The notes beneath the pieces were generated by a model. It was not told the DNA's origin and ran no database searches. It worked only from the letters and a program-made list of their open reading frames with translations. From positions 1 through 13,538 of the forward strand of contig JAEZIV010000210.1 in the NCBI GenBank assembly GCA_023436515.1: a stretch of 13,538 nt of DNA, written 5' to 3'. This document shows, in pieces, positions 6,452-13,538 of this stretch. Each line of letters opens with the position of its first letter. Position 1 is the stretch's first letter. Source of the stretch: Bacillota bacterium (lineage in GTDB: Bacteria; Bacillota; Clostridia; Acetivibrionales; DSM-1351). The translations under genes were made by a program, and so were the position numbers.

Positions 6452-8009
6452 TGATGAAATGCTGGTAAGGGCTGGACTTAAGTCTTCGATCAATTGGGAA
6501 AGTGAAAACCTCACAATTGTGGGAGAAGCAGATAATGGAGAAAAAGCGTTAAAGCTGGTGTCTGAGTTAAAACCTGATATACTGCTGCTGGATATAAATA
6601 TGCCAATAATGAATGGAATAGAGGTATTAAAGGAACTTAAGAGGAGAAAAGATCCTTGCAAGGTTATAATACTTAGCTGCCATGATGAATTCGAGTATGT
6701 GAAGGACGCAATGCGCTATGGTGCAAAGGATTATATACTCAAACACAAAATTGAACCCGAAAGTATTATTAATATACTCAAGGAGGTCAAGCAGTCAATT
6801 GAGACAGAGAGTGTGATAGACGACGGAGAACATTTAAATGCTGCAAAGCCTGTTAAGGAGCTTTTGTATGAAAAGAATGATTTCTTATGCAAGCTATTAA
6901 AGGGTTACCAGTTTAAGCCTGATGAATTAAGCAGTCATCTAAATGCTCTTGGGTTAAAGCTCAATAATAAAAACATAATCTGCATTTTGTTTGAGGTTGA
7001 CAGCTATGAGGAGGTTTTGAACAGGTATAGCAGCTACGAAAAGGAACTGTTTCAGCTTTCAATTGAGAATATTTCAAAGGAATTACTAAGCAATGTAAAG
7101 GAAAGCGAATTTGTAATAAAGGATGACAACCTTTATGCTGTCTTATTAAGCAATACTCAGGAAGCAAGTGAGCAAAATATCTACCAGAATACTGTTACGT
7201 TAATAAAGAGATTTCAAAATACCTTTAAGAAATATTTAAATGTAGACCTAACCTTCGCAGCCAGCGAAAGGTACAATGATTTGAACAACACGGGAATAGC
7301 CTTTGAAAAGGCGGCTATGGCACTCACCCAGAAGTTTTTATTCCCTGAGGCTTACAACTTCTTCGTAAGTAATATTGATTTTAGAACTCCCTTTTGTGTA
7401 AACTCACTTGCCAATGCCGAGGAAATTCAGGGGGAAAATATCAGCCTTGAAAGTGCGTTGGACTATTTGATCAGTGCTTCAGAGACCTTGAAGACTAATA
7501 AATATGTTGACATAAAGGCACTAAAGAGTTTTCTTTCACGAATAATCTATTCTTTAACCAGTAAGTTTTTGGAGGAAGAAAGCTTGCTGGTTGATGAGGA
7601 TTCATGGGATAGCATCAATGATATAATTGATTACCTCAAGAAGCTCAAAGAAAGAGCCGGCAGCTTGCTGGACCCCACAATGGAATTGAGTAATTATTTA
7701 GTTAGAGAGGCAGTCGCCTATATTAATAAAAACTATGAAAAGGATATAAGTCTCAAGCTGCTCGGTGATTATCTCAATGTCAGTGAAAGCTATATAAGCA
7801 GGCTTTTCAATAAAAAAATGAACATGACTGTATCCAACTATATAAATATTAAACGTATAGAAAAGGCAAAGGAGCTCTTAAGGAAAACAACCTTAAAGAA
7901 TTACGAGATTGCCGAAAAAGTAGGGTACAAAAATCATATTCACTACAATATTGTATTTAAAAAGCTGACTAACTGTACCCCGTCAGAGTATCGCAATAAA
8001 ATGATATGA
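6432..8009 (+). CDS. YesN-type response regulator with AraC-family DNA-binding domain
   Basis: The ATG at 6432 follows GGGGAGGAG and begins MKILIADDEM, so the earlier in-frame TTG at 6393 is not needed. Residues 1-120 are a receiver domain: acidic pair D7-D8, phospho-acceptor D54 in LLLDINMPIMNG, S82 and K104. The middle, about 150-410, looks like the degenerate GGDEF-like linker of YesN proteins. Residues 423-523 are an AraC-type double helix-turn-helix, with ISLKLLGDYLNVSESYISRLF and GYKNHIHYNIVFKKLTNCTPSEYR halves. It should be phosphorylated by the overlapping kinase and activate the sugar importer promoter downstream. Total length is 525 residues, usual for the family. Confidence 0.95.
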   Translation: MKILIADDEMLVRAGLKSSINWESENLTIVGEADNGEKALKLVSELKPDILLLDINMPIMNGIEVLKELKRRKDPCKVIILSCHDEFEYVKDAMRYGAKDYILKHKIEPESIINILKEVKQSIETESVIDDGEHLNAAKPVKELLYEKNDFLCKLLKGYQFKPDELSSHLNALGLKLNNKNIICILFEVDSYEEVLNRYSSYEKELFQLSIENISKELLSNVKESEFVIKDDNLYAVLLSNTQEASEQNIYQNTVTLIKRFQNTFKKYLNVDLTFAASERYNDLNNTGIAFEKAAMALTQKFLFPEAYNFFVSNIDFRTPFCVNSLANAEEIQGENISLESALDYLISASETLKTNKYVDIKALKSFLSRIIYSLTSKFLEEESLLVDEDSWDSINDIIDYLKKLKERAGSLLDPTMELSNYLVREAVAYINKNYEKDISLKLLGDYLNVSESYISRLFNKKMNMTVSNYINIKRIEKAKELLRKTTLKNYEIAEKVGYKNHIHYNIVFKKLTNCTPSEYRNKMI

Positions 8010-8025
8010 CAGGACCAGGACAAAA

Positions 8026-8095
8026 ATATTAACAAAAATACATATATATTAACGCAGTCTGTTTAACATGTTTTGACTGGCTTAAAATTGATAAC
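8026..8095 (+). promoter_or_regulatory. Candidate regulator-binding direct repeats
   Basis: ATATTAAC occurs at 8026-8033 and again at 8046-8053, 20 bases apart, and a related TGATAAC lies at 8089-8095, 42 bases further on. The spacing puts all three on nearly the same face of the DNA. They lie upstream of the promoter of the binding-protein gene, where an AraC-type activator would bind. Inference only. Confidence 0.4.
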
Positions 8096-8115
8096 AAAAT
8101 GACAAGCCTATAAAT

Positions 8116-8142
8116 TTTACAAAAAAACATAGTAGCTATAAT
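8116..8142 (+). promoter_or_regulatory. Predicted promoter of the sugar importer operon
   Basis: A perfect TATAAT lies at 8137-8142, with a poor -35 (TTTACA at 8116-8121, spacing only 15). A strong -10 with a weak -35 is what an activator-dependent promoter looks like. The 5' leader to the ATG at 8199 is about 50 bases and ends with the strong site AAGGAGGA (8185-8192). Confidence 0.55.
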
Positions 8143-8198
8143 TATAGATAAAGAGACAAACTTCTCTAATATTTTTAGTAATTTAAGGAGGACTAAGA

Positions 8199-9452
8199 AT
8201 GAAAAGGTTTAGTAAGGCAGTGAGTTTACTAGTTGGGTCATGTTTAGTTGTTTCAATGGGTTTATCAGGCTGCGGCGGCTCAGATTCAAAGCAGGCGGTT
8301 GATACCTCGTCAGCAGCTTCAACAACCGCAGGTCCGGTAAAGGAAGTAACCTATAAGGTGGGCTATTTCTCTGAACAATATACTTCAACCTACGAAAAAG
8401 CTTGTGAAGGAATTGAAAAAATACTCCCTGGCGTAAAAGTAGAGCCTATGATGTATCCAACAGACAAGGATTACTGGGATAACCTTCCCGCTCAGGTTGC
8501 CGCAGGTACTGCACCTGACTTAGCGGCTATGACAAACGAAAAGTATCTCGATTTTATATCAAATGGACTTATGCTTCCTCTTGATGAATCAGTGGTTGAT
8601 TTATCAAAATTACAAAAACAGGCTGTTGATGCATGGAAAATAGATGGAAAGCTTTATGGAGTTCCTCTTACTGCACAACCTGAAGCCTTTATTATCAACA
8701 TGGATATGTGGAATGCAGCCGGCTTAAAGGAGCTTCCAAAGACTCTTGAGGATGTTAAGGCAGCAGCAAAGGCCTTGACAAAGGATGGGGTAAAGGGTAT
8801 TTGTATCCCTGATGCAGAATTCCACTTGACACAGTATGCTTTAGCTTTTGGCGGCGGTTGGGGCTTCGGAAAGACAATAGATACTCCTGAAAACGCTCAG
8901 GCAATGCAGTATTTAATAGATATGTTTAAGGAAGGAGTAGCGATTACTCCTAAGCAGGCAGGTCTTGGCTGGGATGGAGAAGTTTTTGCCAAGGGCAAGT
9001 GTGCAATGTCCACAGGTGGAACCTGGTATATTGCAACTCTTAAGGAAATGGCTCCAGATATAAACTATAAAATGATTCCATTGCCAAAGGGAACAACAAA
9101 CGGAAGTACCTTACACTCAATAGCTATAGGTGTTCTTAAGACAGCAAAGGATCCGGAAGTAGCAGCTAAAATTGCGGCATACTTAGTCAGAGAAGAAGTT
9201 CAGGAAACAGTAGTTAAGGATGCCGGTGCACCTCCAAGCAGTATCGCTATAAGTGATCAATATTTTGCAAACGATCCGATTGTTAAGGATTTGAAACCTG
9301 TTCTTGAGTATGCACAGCCATTTGCTTACCCGGCTGCAGGACAGAAGTTTACAGAAGCACTTATAAAGGGCTTTGACGAAGCAATATATGATAAGGACAG
9401 TAAAAAGACAGGCGCAGACATCGTTAAAGAAGTACAGGCTTTGTTTAAATAA
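8199..9452 (+). CDS. Sugar ABC transporter substrate-binding lipoprotein (family 1)
   Basis: The 417-residue product captures a sugar or oligosaccharide outside the cell and delivers it to the two permeases encoded next. Residues 1-24 are a lipoprotein signal ending in the lipobox LSGC, with the lipidated cysteine at 25, followed by a serine/threonine-rich linker (to about 47). The rest has the family 1 solute-binding layout: PAQVAAGTAPDLAAM, then DGKLYGVPLT, then the GKCAMSTGGTWY segment typical of maltose-type binding proteins. The strong ribosome site and dedicated promoter suggest it is the most highly expressed gene of the operon. The bound sugar cannot be read from sequence. Confidence 0.93.
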   Translation: MKRFSKAVSLLVGSCLVVSMGLSGCGGSDSKQAVDTSSAASTTAGPVKEVTYKVGYFSEQYTSTYEKACEGIEKILPGVKVEPMMYPTDKDYWDNLPAQVAAGTAPDLAAMTNEKYLDFISNGLMLPLDESVVDLSKLQKQAVDAWKIDGKLYGVPLTAQPEAFIINMDMWNAAGLKELPKTLEDVKAAAKALTKDGVKGICIPDAEFHLTQYALAFGGGWGFGKTIDTPENAQAMQYLIDMFKEGVAITPKQAGLGWDGEVFAKGKCAMSTGGTWYIATLKEMAPDINYKMIPLPKGTTNGSTLHSIAIGVLKTAKDPEVAAKIAAYLVREEVQETVVKDAGAPPSSIAISDQYFANDPIVKDLKPVLEYAQPFAYPAAGQKFTEALIKGFDEAIYDKDSKKTGADIVKEVQALFK

Positions 9453-9468
9453 GTTAATTGAGTAAAGG

Positions 9469-9490
9469 CAGGAGAGCTAAAGCTCTCCTG
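9469..9490 (+). terminator. Intercistronic hairpin after the binding-protein gene
   Basis: CAGGAGAGC (9469-9477) and GCTCTCCTG (9482-9490) form a perfect 9-pair stem around TAAA. The tail TTCTATTAAA is too poor in T for full termination, so it is likely a leaky terminator or a 3' stabiliser that raises the ratio of binding protein to permeases. Confidence 0.6.
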
Positions 9491-9521
9491 TTCTATTAAA
9501 TACTATATTGTTCGGGATGAA

Positions 9522-10445
9522 ATGGGGTTGATTTGTTTGTTAAAATCAGTAAGGTCATTGTCAAGAAGTAAAAGGGAAGAGACTATTACTGCTTATTTAT
9601 TTCTTCTACCGGTAATACTCCTGTGGTTGATTTGGTTTTTAGTACCCACCATACAATCCTTCGGGATTAGCTTTTATCAGTACAGCTTTGTCCAGGTATC
9701 TCAAAACCACTTTGTAGGGTTTGATAATTTTATTAGGGCCTTAACTGAACCTGACTTTTACCAGGCATTAAAACATACTTTGTTTTTGGCATTTGTAGCA
9801 GTTCCTGTTCAGAGTATAATAGCCTTGCTTTTAGCTATGGCTCTGAATTTAAGTATTAAATTTAAGGGTGGCTTTAGAACTATTTTTTATACACCCTACG
9901 TAGTTTCAAGTATCGCAGTAACAACAGTATTCATGTACTTCTTTGTAATGGATACACCGGTAACGAAATTTTTGACAATATTTGGTTTGGAAAATGTAAC
10001 ATGGTATGCTGATTTAAATCTGGCTCTACCATTTATAACAATTATTTATGTTTGGCAGCAAATAGGCTTTTATATAGTTATTTTTTTAGCGGGACTACAG
10101 ACAATACCCGCTGAACTGAATGAATCAGCTAAGGTTGATGGAGCCGACTCCATCAAGAGATTTTTCTATATAACTTTACCAATGCTTAAGCCGGTAGTAT
10201 TTTTGGTTCTAACCTTTGGAATGATTCAAGCGCTGCAGGTATTCGATCAGGTTGCTGCCGTTGCGCAAAATCAGCCCCTGGGCTCACCTGCCGGTGCAAC
10301 AAGTACCTTGGTATCCTACTTCTATGTACAATCCTTTAAAAACTGGGACATGGGCTATGGCAGTGCGGTTGCATTATTATTGTTCGCTGTAATTTTTATT
10401 ATCACCATGGTTCAGAAAAAGCTTCTTGACGATAGCGCGGATTAG
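9522..10445 (+). CDS. Sugar ABC transporter permease, MalF/UgpA type (CUT1)
   Basis: The protein has about 307 residues and six hydrophobic helices (near 22-44, 86-110, 122-142, 168-190, 222-242 and 280-297). The EAA loop that contacts the ATPase is at 197-221 (AELNESAKVDGADSIKRFFY then ITLP). It pairs with the next gene to form the channel. The ATG at 9522 has no clear ribosome site; in-frame TTG codons at 9528 and 9537 are alternatives, so the first few residues are uncertain. It lies behind the leaky hairpin at 9469-9490. Confidence 0.93.
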   Translation: MGLICLLKSVRSLSRSKREETITAYLFLLPVILLWLIWFLVPTIQSFGISFYQYSFVQVSQNHFVGFDNFIRALTEPDFYQALKHTLFLAFVAVPVQSIIALLLAMALNLSIKFKGGFRTIFYTPYVVSSIAVTTVFMYFFVMDTPVTKFLTIFGLENVTWYADLNLALPFITIIYVWQQIGFYIVIFLAGLQTIPAELNESAKVDGADSIKRFFYITLPMLKPVVFLVLTFGMIQALQVFDQVAAVAQNQPLGSPAGATSTLVSYFYVQSFKNWDMGYGSAVALLLFAVIFIITMVQKKLLDDSAD

Positions 10446-10461
10446 TAAGGAGAAAATTAAT

Positions 10462-11271
10462 ATGAGAACATTATCGAAGTCTTTGTTATATATTTTACTT
10501 GGTTTATTATCACTAGTTTTTTTAATTCCGCTTTTGTATGCACTATATACTTCCTTTCTTCCATTACAGTATGTGGACAAGATTGTTTCCTTCGACAAGT
10601 TAACCTTGAACAATTATGTAACGCTATTTCAGAAGACAGAAGTGGTTCAATGGTTTATCAATACTGTTGTTGTAACGGTTTTAACAGTACTGGGTAACGT
10701 TGTTCTGAATACTATGGCAGGCTACGCCCTTGCGAAGTTTAATTTCCCCGGTAAGAATTTAATCTTTATATTGGTTCTGGCTAGTATGATGATTCCCTTT
10801 CAGCTGATTATAACACCTATGTACATTATGATTGCAAAATTACAGCTGCATAACTCCTTAGCAGGATTAATCCTTCCATTCCTGTACAATTGCTTGTATA
10901 TTTTTATGGCAAGACAGTTTTTCATGACTATTCCTAAAGAAATTGAGGAGGCGGCTACCATTGACGGCCTTAGTAAAGCAATGACCTTCTTCAGAATTAT
11001 AGTGCCTCTTTCAGGTAACATAATAACTACTATCATAATCTTAAACTTCACTACAACCTGGAATTCATACCTGGTTCCTGCAACCTTTATCAGTGAAAAG
11101 TCAAAATATTTACTGGTGGTTGGTTTAAGAACTGTTAATGATCAGTATTTTACTCGACCCAACCTGGTTATGGCCGGAGTAATACTGACAACGCTGCCGG
11201 TACTGCTTTTATTCCTAAGGTATCAGAAGTACTTTGTGCAGGGTATAGCTACTACAGGAATAAAAGGTTAA
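10462..11271 (+). CDS. Sugar ABC transporter permease, MalG/UgpE type (CUT1)
   Basis: The ATG at 10462 follows AAGGAG (10448-10453) and begins 16 bases behind the first permease, giving 269 residues. The in-frame TTG at 10426 would overlap the first permease and has no ribosome site. An N-terminal helix (about 9-29), several further membrane helices and an EAA loop (PKEIEEAATIDGLSKAMTFF followed by RIIVPL) identify the second CUT1 permease. No ATP-binding subunit is encoded nearby, so the complex probably uses a shared MsmX/UgpC-type ATPase from another locus. Confidence 0.93.
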   Translation: MRTLSKSLLYILLGLLSLVFLIPLLYALYTSFLPLQYVDKIVSFDKLTLNNYVTLFQKTEVVQWFINTVVVTVLTVLGNVVLNTMAGYALAKFNFPGKNLIFILVLASMMIPFQLIITPMYIMIAKLQLHNSLAGLILPFLYNCLYIFMARQFFMTIPKEIEEAATIDGLSKAMTFFRIIVPLSGNIITTIIILNFTTTWNSYLVPATFISEKSKYLLVVGLRTVNDQYFTRPNLVMAGVILTTLPVLLLFLRYQKYFVQGIATTGIKG

Positions 11272-11304
11272 TATATTCTATCGAGAGAAAGGAAAGAGAA
11301 ATTT

Positions 11305-12582
11305 ATGAAAAAAGTTTCTTTAGCCCTTATAGGTGCAGGAGATAGAGGAATGAACTCCTATGGGCCATATGTACTGAATAAGCCACACGAGGTTGAATTT
11401 GTTGCTGTAGCTGAGCCCGATGAAAAAAAGCGGGAGGCCTTCAGAAGGCAATTTGGAATAAGTGAAGCTTGCTGTTTCACAGATTATAAAGACCTGCTGG
11501 ATAGACCAAAGCTGGCTGATGGCATATTGATATGCGTTCAGGACAGAATGCACCTTGAACCCACCTTGCTGGCACTGGAGAAGGGCTATCATGTTATGCT
11601 TGAAAAGCCTATGTCAGTGGACCCTGCCGAATGCCTTCAAATAGGGAGCTGCGCTGAAAGGTATAATAAAGTATTGGTCATTTGCCATGTACTAAGGTAC
11701 ACCCCGTTCTTTTCAACAATCAAGGAGCTTCTTGATGAAGGAACTATTGGTAAGCTGATTTCAATTCAACATAATGAAAATGTGAGCTATTGGCATCAGG
11801 CCCACAGCTACGTGAGAGGTAACTGGCGTAAAGCTGAGGAATCCAGTCCGATGATTCTGGCAAAGTCCTGCCATGATATGGACATTATTCTGTGGCTGGC
11901 CGGAGCTGATTGTAACAGGCTTTCATCCTTTGGGGCGCTTACCCACTTCAAGGAGGAAAATGCTCCTGAGGGAGCGCCGGAAAAATGCCTTCAGGGCTGC
12001 CCGTCAGAAAAGGATTGCCCCTACTATGCTCCTAAATTATATCTGACAGAAAAAACAACCTGGCCAACCTCAGTCATTTCTTCCGACTTAAGTATTGAAG
12101 GAAGGCTCAAGGCATTACAAACCGGACCTTATGGCAGGTGTGTCTATCGTTGTGACAACGATGTTGTAGACCATCAGGTGGTCAATATGGAATTTGAAAA
12201 TGGTGTAACCGCTGCCTTTACCATGTGCGCATTTACAAATGAAATGAGCAGAACCATAAAGCTGATGGGAACAAAAGGTGAGATAAGAGGCCATATGGAG
12301 AAAAACCAAATAGAAGTAATTGAATTTGGAAAATCCAAAAAGCTGACTATTGACCTGAATATCGGGGTCTATATCCATGGACACGGCGGTGGTGACGAAA
12401 AACTTATGAGTGATTTTATAAGCTTGGTCAGAGCTGAGAATAATAACGGCCTTACCTCTGCAAAAAATTCCGTGCAAAGTCACCTGATGGCTTTCGCAGC
12501 AGAGAAATCCCGGGTTGACGGTACTGTAATCAACATAAAGGAATATATGCAAGAGCTTAAGTCAGGGAATGCCAGGCTGTGA
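11305..12582 (+). CDS. Gfo/Idh/MocA-family NAD(P)-dependent oxidoreductase
   Basis: The 425-residue protein starts at an ATG behind AAAGGAAAG, 33 bases after the permease gene, and is the last gene of the operon. The N-terminal Rossmann fold has GAGDRG at 10-15 and the family signature EKP at 100-102. The C-terminal substrate domain has K187 and H190-D191 in AKSCHDMD, the usual catalytic lysine and histidine places. It would oxidise or reduce a sugar or cyclitol, probably the one imported by the transporter, in the cytoplasm. An insertion carries cysteines at 228, 232 and 238, and two more at 279 and 283 (RCVYRCDND), a pattern that could bind a metal. It is longer than the common 330-390 residues because of this insertion. 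The exact substrate is unknown. Confidence 0.92.
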   Translation: MKKVSLALIGAGDRGMNSYGPYVLNKPHEVEFVAVAEPDEKKREAFRRQFGISEACCFTDYKDLLDRPKLADGILICVQDRMHLEPTLLALEKGYHVMLEKPMSVDPAECLQIGSCAERYNKVLVICHVLRYTPFFSTIKELLDEGTIGKLISIQHNENVSYWHQAHSYVRGNWRKAEESSPMILAKSCHDMDIILWLAGADCNRLSSFGALTHFKEENAPEGAPEKCLQGCPSEKDCPYYAPKLYLTEKTTWPTSVISSDLSIEGRLKALQTGPYGRCVYRCDNDVVDHQVVNMEFENGVTAAFTMCAFTNEMSRTIKLMGTKGEIRGHMEKNQIEVIEFGKSKKLTIDLNIGVYIHGHGGGDEKLMSDFISLVRAENNNGLTSAKNSVQSHLMAFAAEKSRVDGTVINIKEYMQELKSGNARL

Positions 12583-12658
12583 TGGGTGAAGCATATTATG
12601 GCTACTGCCGGATACATTAACTCCCCAGGCATTTTCGAACCGGTAAACGTATAAAACG

Positions 12659-12703
12659 AATCCTCCAACCGATATTGTATTAAATATCAGTTGGAGGATT
12701 TTT
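12659..12703. terminator. Strong operon terminator
   Basis: AATCCTCCAAC (12659-12669) pairs with GTTGGAGGATT (12690-12700), and the stem continues inside as GATATT with AATATC after one mismatch. A T run follows on the + strand. On the - strand the tail is CGTTTTAT, so it may also serve the convergent gene. Confidence 0.9.
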
Positions 12704-12775
12704 ATTGTGTACTATGTCCGGTATGCCGAACCAACATAAATGCAACTTATTTATTGATCTTAGGTAAGCTAAGTT

Positions 12776-13538
12776 CTACAGAAGCACCTTGGAAAGTCTG
12801 TTTTTAACATCAGCCTTAAATCTGTCGATGTAGCCGAAGATAAAATCCATTATATCCAGACTCGGATTATGAATTAGTGGTGTCAAATCCATTGCATACA
12901 TCAGAGCTGAGGCCTGATCTGTTCCATGTGAGGCATAGTATGTAGCGTTAGCCAGTCTTCTGCCCGTTGTTGCCAGATCATATCTCTTTCCTCCGCATAT
13001 TTGCGAATCAAATACTCCAAGAAGAGAAGCCGCTATATTTGGGTGAGCAGAGACATCAAAGGTCATTTTCTCATCATCATTTACCCAGTCAAGGCTTCTC
13101 CATACCTCGCAGCCGTACAGCTTTTCAGGCTGAGCCTCAGCAGGCAGCTCTCTTAAGGCATGAATAACCTTTGTAGCTACCCCTAAATGGGTATCGTGCT
13201 TATCTGCAAGGTTATGAGTATAAATAACCTTTGGCTTGGCTGAGGAAATCAGCTCCTTGATTTCATTAACCACAGCGGTATCATTTGGGTTCTTAACCCC
13301 TCCACTTGGATAGTCGAGCAATGCTAAGGCGCCATATTCACCAACAAAGGCAGCCTTTTTCTGTTCGAGCTTTCTGACCGCTTGCATCTGTTCGTCAGTA
13401 TATTCGGCATACAGGCCGTCTCTTGGGCTGCCGGCACCATTTGTGACAACCACCGAAAAAAACCATTTATCCTCTCTGCCAAAGCATTCAAGGATTCCAT
13501 CCTGTGCCATAAATTCTATATCGTCCTGATGTGCGGCG
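12776..13538 (-). CDS. PIG-L/LmbE-type deacetylase, 5' end outside the window
   Basis: The - strand frame is open through the end of the window and reads AAHQDDIEFMAQDGI at the visible start, with HQDD at 13531-13520 in the place of the family's HPDD zinc-binding motif; the ATG at 13510 is therefore internal. A second metal-ligand cluster is YTHNLADKHDTHLGV, about 100 residues later. About 254 residues are visible, and probably only about ten are missing. Enzymes of this family are zinc-dependent and remove N-acetyl groups from amino-sugars such as GlcNAc conjugates. No signal peptide can be judged. It converges on the importer operon and stops 73 bases from its terminator, so it is a separate unit, though its sugar chemistry may be related. 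Confidence 0.9.
   Translation of the reverse strand, partial: AAHQDDIEFMAQDGILECFGREDKWFFSVVVTNGAGSPRDGLYAEYTDEQMQAVRKLEQKKAAFVGEYGALALLDYPSGGVKNPNDTAVVNEIKELISSAKPKVIYTHNLADKHDTHLGVATKVIHALRELPAEAQPEKLYGCEVWRSLDWVNDDEKMTFDVSAHPNIAASLLGVFDSQICGGKRYDLATTGRRLANATYYASHGTDQASALMYAMDLTPLIHNPSLDIMDFIFGYIDRFKADVKNRLSKVLL

Noticed and set aside
12115..12552. A long - strand open frame of 145 residues inside the oxidoreductase gene.
   Set aside because: It is fully antisense to a clear enzyme gene and has no start signal or family features.
12598..12654. An 18-residue ORF between the oxidoreductase stop and the terminator.
   Set aside because: It has no ribosome site and lies in an ordinary 3' leader-out region; chance is the simplest reading.
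1..13538. CRISPR arrays, tRNA or rRNA genes, complete insertion sequences.
   Set aside because: No regularly spaced repeats, cloverleaf-like stretches, rRNA segments or transposase frames were seen on either strand.

Overview
The window is low-GC, tightly SD-led DNA typical of an anaerobic Firmicute of class Clostridia. The YesM/YesN-type regulators, the CUT1 sugar importer without its own ATPase and the codon use resemble a saccharolytic, Ruminiclostridium-like organism. The genus is an inference from style, not from a marker gene.

Region 1 (1-1366) is the tail of a polymorphic-toxin locus. It holds the C-terminal end of a large protein that starts outside the window, a broken ParB-like (DGHHR) toxin fragment, an intact 149-residue gene in the position of an immunity gene, a terminator, and what looks like a second, much reduced toxin-tail/immunity pair.

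Region 2 (1367-3731) carries two enzyme genes on the + strand. One is a membrane-anchored serine hydrolase of the class C beta-lactamase/esterase fold. The other is an AAC(3)-family N-acetyltransferase. A 332-base spacer with decayed coding stretches lies between them, and a strong hairpin terminator follows the second.

Region 3 (3741-4622) is a scar zone. On the - strand there is a STAS/SEC14-like small protein gene broken by one missing base, with its promoter, and the C-terminal remnant of another gene. On the + strand a stretch of about 170 bases has no ORF but many nested hairpins; it resembles group II intron domain I or an uncharacterised structured leader. A terminator-like hairpin and a 17-base palindrome follow it.

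Region 4 (4623-12703) is one functional unit: a LytS/YesM-type sensor kinase (its start codon is cut off from the rest by an apparent one-base deletion in a T run), an overlapping YesN-type response regulator, then a promoter region with phased repeats. After it come a sugar-binding lipoprotein, two CUT1 permeases and a Gfo/Idh/MocA oxidoreductase, closed by a strong terminator. The likely logic is that an extracellular sugar is sensed by the kinase, the AraC-type regulator activates the importer genes, and the oxidoreductase works on the imported sugar. The ATPase must be supplied from elsewhere.

Region 5 (12776 to the window end, - strand) is a nearly complete PIG-L/LmbE-type deacetylase that converges on the operon.

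Most novelty is in regions 1 and 3: unassigned toxin/immunity pieces and an unexplained structured RNA. Two single-base T-run deletions within about 600 bases could be real gene decay or sequencing error.
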